Positions 54,023 to 62,666 of a stretch of DNA of 64,000 nt are shown here, in pieces. The notes under the pieces are model-generated. The model saw nothing but the letters and a program-made list of their open reading frames with translations. It was not told the origin of the DNA and did not search any database. Within the stretch, counting starts at the first letter, position 1, and each line of letters begins with the position of its first letter. The position numbers were made by a program, and so were the translations under genes. This DNA is from Chelativorans xinjiangensis. Lineage in GTDB: Bacteria > Pseudomonadota > Alphaproteobacteria > Rhizobiales > Rhizobiaceae. The DNA is taken from contig NZ_WQNH01000014.1 of assembly GCF_009812055.1 (NCBI RefSeq), forward strand, positions 25,075 to 89,074, written 5' to 3'.

Positions 54023-54799
54023 ATGAACGTACTGATAACAGGCGGAGCGGGTTGGTTGGGCATGGCTCTCTCCGAGGTCGTGGCGCAACACCACGTCGTA
54101 CGAGCCTTTGATCCCCAGCCCTTTCCCGACATCCGCAAAGATTTGCATGTAAAAGGCATCGTTGGCAGTATCACCGACAGGCAGGCGGTGGCGGACGCCG
54201 TCTCCGGACAGGACGCGGTCATTCACGCCGCGGTCGCCGACTGGCGCGCGGGCATGCACGAGGTAGGCGACCCGCATCCCTTCGACGTCAATGTGTGGGG
54301 CACTTACAATATCCTCGATGCGGCGAGGCTGGCGGGAATCAAGCGGATCATTCTCATCGCCGCGGCCGAGACCCATGTCGACCATTCCCCCGGCACCCTT
54401 GTTGACCACAAGACTCCCTATCGCGGCGTGCCGAAAATCTATGACCTCACCAAGCGGCTCCAGGAGGAAATTGGCAGCTGGTTCGCGGCAATGTACGGGC
54501 TCGACGTGGTGGCGTTCCGGCTTGGTACAATCGTCGACTTGAAGCTCGGCCGCAAGCGGCACGGCGGACCGGAGGGCTGGAACAAGAGCATGAGAAAACA
54601 CAGCTGGATCGACCGCTACGACGTCGGCAGGGCTTGCCTGCGCGCCTTGGAGGAGAATCCGCAAGGCTTCCAGGTGTTTCACCTGATCGGCGCGCCGGAG
54701 GCCAAGCAGGTGTTCGACGTTGCGAGGACGGAGAAAAGCCTGGGAATCCAGTTCACGACGGAATTCGATCGCCGCCCTGCCGAGGAGCGAGGTGTTTGA
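54023..54799 (+). CDS. NAD-dependent epimerase/dehydratase (extended SDR)
   Basis: 258 residues with AAGGAAAGG upstream of ATG 54023. GGAGWLG at 7-13 binds the dinucleotide. The catalytic pair Y140-x3-K144 is in KIYDLTKRLQ, and NVWGTYNILDAARLAG is the classic extended-SDR helix. Acts as a dehydrogenase, epimerase or dehydratase on an alcohol or sugar-like carbon. Sixth gene of the SBP3 operon. Confidence 0.88.
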   Translation: MNVLITGGAGWLGMALSEVVAQHHVVRAFDPQPFPDIRKDLHVKGIVGSITDRQAVADAVSGQDAVIHAAVADWRAGMHEVGDPHPFDVNVWGTYNILDAARLAGIKRIILIAAAETHVDHSPGTLVDHKTPYRGVPKIYDLTKRLQEEIGSWFAAMYGLDVVAFRLGTIVDLKLGRKRHGGPEGWNKSMRKHSWIDRYDVGRACLRALEENPQGFQVFHLIGAPEAKQVFDVARTEKSLGIQFTTEFDRRPAEERGV

Positions 54800-54861
54800 A
54801 CCTCGTCGGAGCGGGCCGGAAAACCATCGGTGCAAAAGCTTGATTACCGGCTCTGAGGGCG

Positions 54862-57498
54862 TTGAATCGGCGAAATGTCACCACAATTCCTCAATTGAGA
54901 GCGATCACATTGGCAGCGCTTCGAGATGGCCCCGCTTCAGAGAGGTTTTCGCCGGTTATACTGCGAGGAAACTGTAGCTTTCACGCAATCCGGCGAACGG
55001 GATTGTCCAGCGGGATTGTCAACGCCGCGCCCCATGCACACACGGGCCGTTGCGTTGCCTGGGGGATTCCATTCGATATTCTGGACCCGGTTGTCATCCG
55101 CGCCGGCGACGCGCCTGTCGAAATGGAGATCAGACCCACACGCGCACGATGGTTTGTATTTATTCATACGTCCGATGCCAGGCCAGATGACAGCGATGAA
55201 CATGGCTTCATCTCACCCATGCGCGGCACAGGAAAGCTCGGTGAGCTCGCCGCTTACTATGCGCTGATCTACGACGACGGATCGGTGGAGAAGGCACGTG
55301 TCCTGCGCCGCCACCACGTCGGGCCTTTTCACTCCAGATGGGGAGAATTCTGCGTCTGCGCAGTTCAGGCAATAAAGCCAAAGCCGGTAGGCGATTTTGC
55401 CGATCAGCCGATTGCGCGAAGCGATCCTGGTCGAGCTCGCAGCCCTGACAGTTGGGGGATGCGCCAAAGGAGGGTGATGATCGAAGGCGGACCTTGGAAC
55501 AACTATGTCTGGGCGCTCGAAAATCCATATCCGGACAAGACGATAAGGGCGGTTCGGTTCGAGCCGGCATCCGGAGCCATGATCGTTTCCGGATTGGCGG
55601 CCGGAGACGCAACGTCGATGCCCCTGCGATGGCAAGCCCGGCGCAAAGCTGTTCTCGGCTTGCCTGAAGGCGTCGAATTTGACTCATCCATGGACGAATT
55701 CGGGCAGTTCGGCCAAATACAGCTCGATCTTGGCCAAGTCATCTCCGCCGTGCCGCGGCTGATCTATCCAGACGACGAGTGGAGCGCCACCCGCCACAAT
55801 CTGCAGCCTCTGCGTTCTCCGAACGAGATGTTCGTCGAATACTCCGCCCATCCCGATGCCGTATTTCATCTGGCAGGCGGCGTACGAATTCCCGCGGCAG
55901 ATCTCGACCGGTCAAGTTCGAAAAACGGCTGGTCTCTTTGCTCGATCGGAACCAGAAGAAAGCGCATCATCATCAAAGTGATCGACGAGCTTACCGGCAG
56001 GATCACGCCGGCCAAGCTGCATGTCCACGGTCCCTATGGCGACTATCTGGCTCCCCTGGACCACCATCGCATCCCGAACCCGCGCTGGTACGAAGGTTTG
56101 GATGGCGCCGACCTGGTCCATGGCGATCACGTGTGCGCGTACATTCCTGGAGAGACGACCATCGAGGTACCGTTAGGTGCGATCCATATCGAGGTCACAA
56201 AGGGATTCGAGTTCGAACCCGTCCGCCAAACCTTCGAGGTGAACTCCTTAACCGACGTTGTCACGATCGAGCTTGGAAGGCGATTGAACTGGCGGGAGAG
56301 GGGCTGGGTAACCGCGGATACCCACGTCCACTTTCTCTCACCTGCGACCGCCATGCTCGAAGGCGCGGCGGAAGGGATCAATGTCATCAATCTGCTCGCA
56401 AGCCAGTGGGGTGAGATGATGACCAATGTCGGCGATTTTGACGGCAAGAGCACCTACGGATCGAAGGAAGCAGGTGGGGACGGCGAGCATCTCGTTCGGG
56501 TTGGCACCGAAAATCGCCAACGCATTCTCGGCCATATCTCATTGCTTGGCTACAAGGGTAACATCATCACGCCGCTTTGTGCTGGGGGGCCCAACGAATC
56601 GGCAATCGGTGATCCGGTGGATATTCTTGTCACCGAGTGGGCGGAACGGTGCCGCGAACAGGGTGGACTCGTGGTGCTTCCTCATTTCCCCGACCCGCGG
56701 CTGGAGAGCGCTGCAACATACGTCCTGCGCAAGGCGGACGCCGTGGAGATGTGCTCCCTTTCGGATTTCTATGCCGGCATCGACCCTTACACGCTTTCTG
56801 ACTGGTATCGATATCTGAACAACGGGTATTTCGTGGCAGCCGTCGGCGGCACGGACAAAATGAGCGCGGAGTTCGCGGTCGGAACGGTCCGAACCTACGC
56901 CCGGATACCGCCCGACCAGGAGTTCAGCTACGAGACTTGGATGGATGCCGTTCGATCCTCTCGAACGTTTGTCACCTACGGGCCCTTGATGGAGCTATCC
57001 GTCGAAGGCCAGGGTGTAGGAAGCCGGCTTGATCTGGCGGCTTCCGGAGGCACCGTGAATGTCAGTTGGGAAGTCGCGAGTGTAACCGTCCCAATGACTG
57101 AAGTGCAGCTGATCGTGAACGGAATGGTTCGCGAGAGCAGGAAGATCAGGAAAGACAAGGATTCGGGTTGCTGGCCGATATCGATAGATCGAAGTTCGTG
57201 GATCGCACTGCTCGTTCGCGCGAAATACCCGGACAAGCCGCAGATGATTGCCGCTCATTCTTCGCCTGTCGCGGTGAATGTCTCAGGGTCGGAGCTCTTT
57301 TCTGCGACAGATGCACTGACGATCCTTGAGCAGATTGAAGGTGCGATGGCCTATGTGGACACGATTGGTACCCGCGCGGAGACTGAACGCTACAAAGCAA
57401 TGAGAATGGTGTTGGAATCTGCTCACCGTCGGCTTCACAACCGCATGCATGAGCTGGGCCTTGATCACGGCCACATCACTCGCCATCATCATCATTGA
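54862..57498 (+). CDS. Large protein with C-terminal CehA/McbA-type PHP metallohydrolase domain
   Basis: Up to 878 residues. The start is unclear: TTG 54862 is the first, poorly placed, option and no ATG lies near. The N-terminal 480 residues (beta-rich by eye; VILRGNCSF, APHAHTGRCVAWGIPF, LVFIHTSD-like) are of no family I can name. From residue 486, DTHVHFLSP begins a PHP-like domain as in carbaryl hydrolases, followed by INVINLLASQWG, GHISLLGYKG, GLVVLPHFPDP, DAVEM and GGTDKM. The natural C-terminus is His-rich (HITRHHHH). Predicted metal-dependent ester, carbamate or amide hydrolase; no signal peptide seen. Confidence 0.82.
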   Translation: MNRRNVTTIPQLRAITLAALRDGPASERFSPVILRGNCSFHAIRRTGLSSGIVNAAPHAHTGRCVAWGIPFDILDPVVIRAGDAPVEMEIRPTRARWFVFIHTSDARPDDSDEHGFISPMRGTGKLGELAAYYALIYDDGSVEKARVLRRHHVGPFHSRWGEFCVCAVQAIKPKPVGDFADQPIARSDPGRARSPDSWGMRQRRVMIEGGPWNNYVWALENPYPDKTIRAVRFEPASGAMIVSGLAAGDATSMPLRWQARRKAVLGLPEGVEFDSSMDEFGQFGQIQLDLGQVISAVPRLIYPDDEWSATRHNLQPLRSPNEMFVEYSAHPDAVFHLAGGVRIPAADLDRSSSKNGWSLCSIGTRRKRIIIKVIDELTGRITPAKLHVHGPYGDYLAPLDHHRIPNPRWYEGLDGADLVHGDHVCAYIPGETTIEVPLGAIHIEVTKGFEFEPVRQTFEVNSLTDVVTIELGRRLNWRERGWVTADTHVHFLSPATAMLEGAAEGINVINLLASQWGEMMTNVGDFDGKSTYGSKEAGGDGEHLVRVGTENRQRILGHISLLGYKGNIITPLCAGGPNESAIGDPVDILVTEWAERCREQGGLVVLPHFPDPRLESAATYVLRKADAVEMCSLSDFYAGIDPYTLSDWYRYLNNGYFVAAVGGTDKMSAEFAVGTVRTYARIPPDQEFSYETWMDAVRSSRTFVTYGPLMELSVEGQGVGSRLDLAASGGTVNVSWEVASVTVPMTEVQLIVNGMVRESRKIRKDKDSGCWPISIDRSSWIALLVRAKYPDKPQMIAAHSSPVAVNVSGSELFSATDALTILEQIEGAMAYVDTIGTRAETERYKAMRMVLESAHRRLHNRMHELGLDHGHITRHHHH

Positions 57499-57678
57499 GC
57501 GACATCATCGGTCCGTCTGGTTGGCGCGCCGCAGATTGGGCCGGCATAGATGAGCGCGGCCACGGGCTATCCAGACATCCCCGCACGAACGCCGCTTCCA
57601 GCCATTCGGACCCGAGGGGAGTTATCAGCCTTTGCTAGTTCACGGAACGGGAGAAGGAAGCTGGAGAAGGAATAGGAA

Positions 57679-58569
57679 ATGGCTGATATCGAAACACGCA
57701 CGGTCACCTTCTTCAGTCGCGGCGACCGCGTCGTGGGGGACCTTTGGCTACCGGCAGGCCCCGCACCAGACGGCGGCTTTCCCGTCATTCTGTGCCTGCA
57801 AGGCTTCGGCAGCTTGAGAAAGACGTCGATACCGGCCATGGCGAAACGGTATGCAGAGGAAGGCTTTGCCGCACTCTCTTGCGACTATCGCGGGTTTGGC
57901 GACAGCGAAGGCGATCGCGGCCGTCTGGACCCGCGCCGGCAGGTGGAGGACACGCGCAACGCCATCACTTTCGCTTCGGTCCAGGCGGAGATCGATGCGA
58001 ACCGGGTTGGCCTTCACGGCTCGAGCTTCGGAGGTGGCGTTGCCCTAAGCGCGACCGCCCAGGACGATCGCGTCAAATGCACCGCCTGCTCAGTCGGGGT
58101 GGGCAACGGGCGTCGGTGGCTCCAGAGCCTGCGGCGACATCATGAATGGCTCGAATTCCTTGTCGACATTGAACGTGACCGTATCGGGAGAGTGACGACC
58201 GGGATTTCTCGACGTGTGAGTCCTGACTATGTTGTGGTTCTCGATCCTGCCTCGTCGGAACGGCAGAAGACGCTCAATGCCCAAATGCCGGAACGTATCT
58301 TCGAAATGCCGCTCGAATGCGCGCAGACGATCATCGAGTGGAGTCCGGAGGACGAGGTAGCGCGGAGCCAGCCGCGGCCGGGCCTCATCATCTCCATGGT
58401 GAATGATCTCGTCGTGCCGGATGCGGAGTCCGAAAGCATCTTCCGGAAATGGCCCGGCTCGAAGGAACACACGACCATCCCGGGTCTGCAGCATGGCGAC
58501 CTGTTCACCGCGGCCCTGCCCGAAGTCTTGGCGGCGGCCATGCCGTTCTTCCACCGTCACCTGGGCTGA
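57679..58569 (+). CDS. Alpha/beta hydrolase (dienelactone-hydrolase-like)
   Basis: 296 residues from ATG 57679 (AGGAA upstream), 180 bp after the PHP gene; that gap shows nothing else. Nucleophile S116 in LHGSSFGGG, oxyanion region LCLQGFGSL, acid in VNDLVVPD and His in GLQHGDLF. The Arg-rich RGFGDSEGDRGRLDP loop is usual for small acyl hydrolases. Cleaves an ester, thioester or C-C bond; substrate unknown. Last gene of the SBP3 operon, 41 bp from the convergent regulator 3 gene. Confidence 0.87.
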   Translation: MADIETRTVTFFSRGDRVVGDLWLPAGPAPDGGFPVILCLQGFGSLRKTSIPAMAKRYAEEGFAALSCDYRGFGDSEGDRGRLDPRRQVEDTRNAITFASVQAEIDANRVGLHGSSFGGGVALSATAQDDRVKCTACSVGVGNGRRWLQSLRRHHEWLEFLVDIERDRIGRVTTGISRRVSPDYVVVLDPASSERQKTLNAQMPERIFEMPLECAQTIIEWSPEDEVARSQPRPGLIISMVNDLVVPDAESESIFRKWPGSKEHTTIPGLQHGDLFTAALPEVLAAAMPFFHRHLG

Positions 58570-58610
58570 CCGCGATACAGCGCATCGGCAAGGGCGTCGC
58601 CGAATACTCT

Positions 58611-59321
58611 TCAGCCGTCGACGCGCATGTCCATCGCGGACTCGATCAGGTGGTCTTGCATGAGCTTGCTGGCCAGCGACGCGTCATTTTCTCTCAGCGC
58701 ATCCAGTATGTTTCTATGTTCTTCGTTCTTCACTCGAAGTCTCTCCAGATAGGCTCCCTTGTCCTTCAACTCGTTCTTGACCTTGTTCAGCAGTGTGGCC
58801 CTGTAAAACAGGATCAGCTTCCGAATCGCCTCGCACAAGCCCTTTAGATGCGCATTGTCGCTCAGGTCTATTATCAGGCCATGGAACGAGGAATTGCCGG
58901 CAAACACGCGATCCAGATCCTCCTTTGCCAGTGCCTTTTCCGTTTGCTCAATAATAAGCTCGAGCGCTCGGGCCGACTTGGGGGTCGTGAGTTCGGCGGC
59001 CTGATGCGCTGCCAGCGCCTCCAGGGCGGCGCGGCAACTGTACAAGCCCTGCAGGTCCTTGTTGGAGACACTTCGAACTTCATAGCCGCCTTGGCTGAGA
59101 GGCAGGAGGATGCCCTCCTGTTGCATCTTCCTCATCGCCTCCCGCACCGGCGTACGACTAACCTCAAGGCGTTTCGCCCACTCACGGTCCCTCAGCCTTT
59201 GAGCAGGCTCGATTTCGCCGTTCAGAATCTTGTCCCAGAGGATTTCGTGGATCTGCTCGAAAAGGTGAGCAGACCGTTCGGGCAGCCCGGGCTCATTCTT
59301 GTCCTTCAGCATACTGTCCAC
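58611..59321 (-). CDS. GntR-family regulator, FCD subfamily, regulator 3
   Basis: 236 residues. The winged helix (residues 18-85) has recognition helix SRTPVREAMRKM at 55-66 and wing LSQGGYEV, the same as in regulator 1 (5484). The FCD domain has SSFHGLIIDLSDN, EEHRNILDALREND and QDHLIESAMDM with the family His residues. The two regulators are therefore paralogues expected to bind the same DNA but possibly different ligands. It is transcribed divergently from the RidA-M81 operon, with two boxes in the 230-bp gap. Confidence 0.92.
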   Translation of the reverse strand: MDSMLKDKNEPGLPERSAHLFEQIHEILWDKILNGEIEPAQRLRDREWAKRLEVSRTPVREAMRKMQQEGILLPLSQGGYEVRSVSNKDLQGLYSCRAALEALAAHQAAELTTPKSARALELIIEQTEKALAKEDLDRVFAGNSSFHGLIIDLSDNAHLKGLCEAIRKLILFYRATLLNKVKNELKDKGAYLERLRVKNEEHRNILDALRENDASLASKLMQDHLIESAMDMRVDG

Positions 59322-59351
59322 CGCCGATGAGCCTTGAGATCATGGTATTTG

Positions 59352-59364
59352 TAATTCGGAATAC
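59352..59364. promoter_or_regulatory. Weaker operator-like box TAATTC-G-GAATAC
   Basis: One base off consensus in the left half. It lies 31 bp upstream of the regulator 3 start, where it could mediate autoregulation. Confidence 0.45.
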
Positions 59365-59463
59365 AACCATTTCCTTTTCTAGCCTACCTCGAACGCCACC
59401 ACCAGAGAGCATTGTTCCGGTGCCTCCACTCACTGGTCGCCTTCCTTCGAGCCATTTTTGCGC

Positions 59464-59493
59464 TTGACAGCATGGGGTATGAATACGGTATTC
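59464..59493 (+). promoter_or_regulatory. Promoter with perfect palindromic box GAATAC-G-GTATTC
   Basis: A consensus -35 TTGACA (59464-59469) is followed by the box at 59481-59493. The -10 expected 17 bp downstream (59487-59492) falls inside the box. Binding there should block the promoter of the RidA-M81 operon, whose first ATG is 59 bp on. Confidence 0.65.
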
Positions 59494-59551
59494 CATATCT
59501 ACTTGCAATGGGCCGGCCTGCCCCGTGCAGGCAAGGTGGAGGGACCGATCT

Positions 59552-59905
59552 ATGATCGAACGTTTTGAAACGAGCGAAAAATCAAGTCGAGTGGTCAAAT
59601 ACAACGGGGTGGTCTACCTGTCCGGCCTCACGCCCGACGATCCGGACGACGACGTGGCCGCCCAGACACGGCAGATCCTGCGCAAGATCGATCATTTCCT
59701 GGAGAGGGCAGGGACGGACAAGAGCCGGCTTCTGACCGGCATCGTCTGGACGCGCGAAATCGAGAACATCCCGGAGATCAACAGGATCTGGGAGGAGTGG
59801 GTTCCGGAGGGTTGCGCTCCGGCGCGCACATGCGCGCGCGCTACTCCGGCGCGCCACCAGTGCCTCCTCGAAATCACCGTGACCGCCGCGGCCGGCGCGG
59901 AATAG
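59552..59905 (+). CDS. RidA (YjgF/UK114) family protein
   Basis: 117 residues from ATG 59552 with GGAGGG upstream. Deaminates reactive enamine/imine intermediates of amino-acid metabolism. R92 in CAPARTCARA and E107 in CLLEITV match the substrate-carboxylate Arg and catalytic-site Glu. The N-terminal half (VVYLSGLTPDD, QTRQILRKIDHFLERAG) is standard for the family. Its place in an island with PLP enzymes and amine dehydrogenases suits removal of imines made there. Gene pair with M81, 44 bp apart. Confidence 0.88.
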   Translation: MIERFETSEKSSRVVKYNGVVYLSGLTPDDPDDDVAAQTRQILRKIDHFLERAGTDKSRLLTGIVWTREIENIPEINRIWEEWVPEGCAPARTCARATPARHQCLLEITVTAAAGAE

Positions 59906-59949
59906 GCGGAACGGAAGCATCCCATCACATGAGGTAGGGGTAGAGGTCG

Positions 59950-61503
59950 ATGGTGAAGCGGATAGCGATCGGAAGCTTCATGGGCGAGTGCAATCCGAAC
60001 GCACCGCCCGTCGCCTGGCCGCATTTCGAGGCCATCGGCTACCGGGAAGGCGAGGCTCTGCTGAAGGAGTTGAGCCTTGCCGCGCCTGCGGTGTCCCGGG
60101 AGCTGAAGGGCTTCTACGACACGGCCTTGCAGGAGATGGATGGAGCCCAACTGGTCCCCCTCCTTTATGCCGACGCTTCGGCGGCGGGGCCGATCGATCA
60201 CGCGTGTTTCGAGGACATCGTCGAGCGCTTGTGCGGGATGCTGAGCGCGGTGCTGCCGCTCGACGGGGTCTATCTGGCTCTCCACGGTGCGGCCAAGACG
60301 ACGCGGGACGAGGATCCGGAGGCGACGCTGCTTCAGAAAGTCCACTCCGTTGTCGGCGCCGGAATGCCGGTCGTGGCAACGCTCGACATGCACGCAAATG
60401 TTTCGGCGGAAGTGGTTCGGGCCGCCTCCGCCTTGATCGGCTACCGCACCAACCCGCATGTCGACATGTATGAGCGCGGAGCGGAGGCCGCTCAAATTCT
60501 CGGGCGCCTGGTGGGCGGAGCACGGGTCGTCTCGGCCTTCTACAAGCTGCCGCTCATCGCGCCCTCGCCCACCCATCTGACGGATGCCGATCCGATCAGG
60601 AGCATCTGGCGAGAGATGCGCCGCCATTGGCGGCCGCCGATCCTCAACATCTCGATCCTGACCGGATACACCCACGGTGACAGCCCCAAGAGTGGAATGT
60701 CGGTCATCGTGACCGGAGAGGGAGACTGCCTACGGGAGGTCAGAACGGCGGGAAGGCGTGCGGCAACGCTGCTCTGGGAGTCGCGGGACGAATTCAAACT
60801 CGATCTGATGGGCCTCGAGCAGGCGGTGGAGCTCGCCTTGAAGGCCGTGCGCAACCCAGGCCTGCCCGCGCTAGCCTTCGCCGACACCAACGACAACCCC
60901 GGCGGCGGCGCCCGCGGCAACACGATCTGGGCGCTGAAGGCATTCGTGGAAGGCGGCGTGGAGGGGGCCCTGATCGGCGCGCTTTGTGATCCCGCGCTTG
61001 CGCGGGCAGCACATCAGGCGGGGGAAGGCTCGTCTCTCCTCGCCGAGTTCAATCGGGACGAGACCGAGCCGACCTCCGGCCGGTTCGACGCGCCCGCGTG
61101 CGTGCTGCGGCTGCACGACGGCGAGTGTGTCGGGCGCAAAGGCCTCTATGCGGGTCAGGCGCTGTCGCTTGGGCCGAGTTGCCTGCTGCAGGTCGGTCCC
61201 GTGCTGGCGGCGGTGATCTCGAAGCCCCTGCAAACGGCCGATCCGGTCATGTTCGAGATGCTGGGCGTCGACCTGAAGAAGGTGCGCGCGCTCGTCATCA
61301 AGTCCCGCGGCCATTTCCGAGCCGGCTTCGACGAATTTTTCACGGGCGCGCAAATTCACGACATCGACGCGCCGGGCCTGACAATGCGGCGCCTCGACCG
61401 CATCGACTTCAGGAACATCCGCCGCCCCATTTACCCGCTGGACCGGGATGTCCGTTGGAACGTGCTGGACGGCGAACTTGTCAGCACTTTCCCGGCACCT
61501 TAG
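59950..61503 (+). CDS. M81 family metallopeptidase-like protein (MlrC family)
   Basis: 517 residues. The family includes MlrC, which acts on linearised microcystin. Motifs: GSFMGECNPNAPP near the N-terminus, VYLALHGAAKTTRDEDPE, VATLDMHANVS and YRTNPHVDMYERG. The His and Asp residues of the zinc site lie here, followed by FADTNDNPGGGARGNT. The C-terminal MlrC domain follows (about 300-510). Predicted cytoplasmic hydrolase of an unusual peptide or beta-amino acid amide; this need not imply microcystin. Its 3' end overlaps the convergent PrpF-2 by 4 bp. Confidence 0.9.
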   Translation: MVKRIAIGSFMGECNPNAPPVAWPHFEAIGYREGEALLKELSLAAPAVSRELKGFYDTALQEMDGAQLVPLLYADASAAGPIDHACFEDIVERLCGMLSAVLPLDGVYLALHGAAKTTRDEDPEATLLQKVHSVVGAGMPVVATLDMHANVSAEVVRAASALIGYRTNPHVDMYERGAEAAQILGRLVGGARVVSAFYKLPLIAPSPTHLTDADPIRSIWREMRRHWRPPILNISILTGYTHGDSPKSGMSVIVTGEGDCLREVRTAGRRAATLLWESRDEFKLDLMGLEQAVELALKAVRNPGLPALAFADTNDNPGGGARGNTIWALKAFVEGGVEGALIGALCDPALARAAHQAGEGSSLLAEFNRDETEPTSGRFDAPACVLRLHDGECVGRKGLYAGQALSLGPSCLLQVGPVLAAVISKPLQTADPVMFEMLGVDLKKVRALVIKSRGHFRAGFDEFFTGAQIHDIDAPGLTMRRLDRIDFRNIRRPIYPLDRDVRWNVLDGELVSTFPAP

Positions 61504-62666
61504 CGCAACACATCCGCCGGGACGTAGAGCGTGCCGTCGAAGAGCTTGCGGCTGGTACGTAAGAGCGAGACCCCCGAAACGGAGGTGCCCGCACCCGAAC
61601 CCTCCGTTTCGACGACAACGCTCATGATGCCCGACGGGTGCTCGATCCCGAATTCCCTCTGCCCTCCACCCGGACCGGCGGTCGAGATCTCGGCCGCCAC
61701 CGTGCCGGGCAGCATCGCGGCGATCGCCAGGCAGACCGCGCCGGAGCCGGAATGGGCGGCGTGGCAGCGTGCGGGCGCGTCGGCCAGCGTCGACAGCTTG
61801 CGCGAGCTGATCGATCCGCCGTCGCGCGCCGGCGCGATCATCATGGTTCCGAGCGCGTCGTCGACAAAGGCCTCGCGCAGCCCGAGCCGGCGGCCGGCCT
61901 CCCGCCGGATGGGCTCCATCCGCACCGCGAGCGCCTCGTCGGCATCGAGCGCGGCCTTGCTCTCATAACCGGTCCGGCCGACCGCATCGGCACGGAAGAT
62001 CATCGCCAGCGCGCCGCCGGCGTCGATCACCGTCACCGGCACGCCGTCGATCACCTCGCGCCGATTGCCGGTGGGCGTCGGGGCGCCCGTGCCGGTGAGA
62101 TTGCCGAAGGGCGCGCGGTAGGTGAGCACCACGGGTGCGGCCGCATGCGAAATCCCGGCAATGGCCGTCTCGCCCCGGTAGGTGACTTCTCCGTCGGGCG
62201 AGCGGACCTTGGCCGAGATCAGCATGCGCGAGTCGACGGCGAATATGCGCACCTTCGTCTCGTCCCCATTCGTCCGGACCAGCCCCCGTTCCAGGGCAAA
62301 GGGGCCGACGGCTGCCGCCATGTTGCCGCTGGTGCCGCAATCGTCCCTGACCACGGTGCTGCCGGGCGTGAGCTGGATGAACTTGTAGTCGACATCGGCG
62401 CCGGGCTCGCGCGAGGGGGAGACGATGACGACTTTGTTCGACAAGGTCTCCGCCCCGCCGACGCCGTCGATCTGGCCGGGATGATCGGGGTTGAGCGCGG
62501 CCAGAATGAGCTGGTTGCGCAACACCCGGTCGGCGGGCAGGTCGGAGGCCAGGAAGACGGGGCCCTTGGACGTGCCGCCGCGGTAGAGCGCGCACGGGAC
62601 CGCCACGAGGCCGTGCTCGATACGCGGGGCCTCCTTCCAGCCGCCGTCTTGGGAAAAATATTTCAT
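61500..62666 (-). CDS. PrpF/FldA family protein with Ser at the usual Cys position (PrpF-2)
   Basis: 388 residues from ATG 62666. Same layout as PrpF-1: CALYRGGTSKGPVFLASDLP, K78 in LSNKVVIVS and the C-terminal RCHAAHSGSGAVCLA and EHPSGIMSV. However, the motif that carries the cysteine (GTCGNM in PrpF-1) reads GTSGNM here, with S113 in its place. A Cys at 110 lies three residues earlier. Either this copy runs the isomerisation with Lys plus Ser, or it does a different tautomerisation. It has its own box at 62780. Confidence 0.88.
   Translation of the reverse strand: MKYFSQDGGWKEAPRIEHGLVAVPCALYRGGTSKGPVFLASDLPADRVLRNQLILAALNPDHPGQIDGVGGAETLSNKVVIVSPSREPGADVDYKFIQLTPGSTVVRDDCGTSGNMAAAVGPFALERGLVRTNGDETKVRIFAVDSRMLISAKVRSPDGEVTYRGETAIAGISHAAAPVVLTYRAPFGNLTGTGAPTPTGNRREVIDGVPVTVIDAGGALAMIFRADAVGRTGYESKAALDADEALAVRMEPIRREAGRRLGLREAFVDDALGTMMIAPARDGGSISSRKLSTLADAPARCHAAHSGSGAVCLAIAAMLPGTVAAEISTAGPGGGQREFGIEHPSGIMSVVVETEGSGAGTSVSGVSLLRTSRKLFDGTLYVPADVLR

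Noticed and set aside
59950..61503. Microcystin degradation cluster based on the MlrC homologue
   Set aside because: No MlrA or MlrB is present. M81 proteins are widespread in unrelated catabolic loci.
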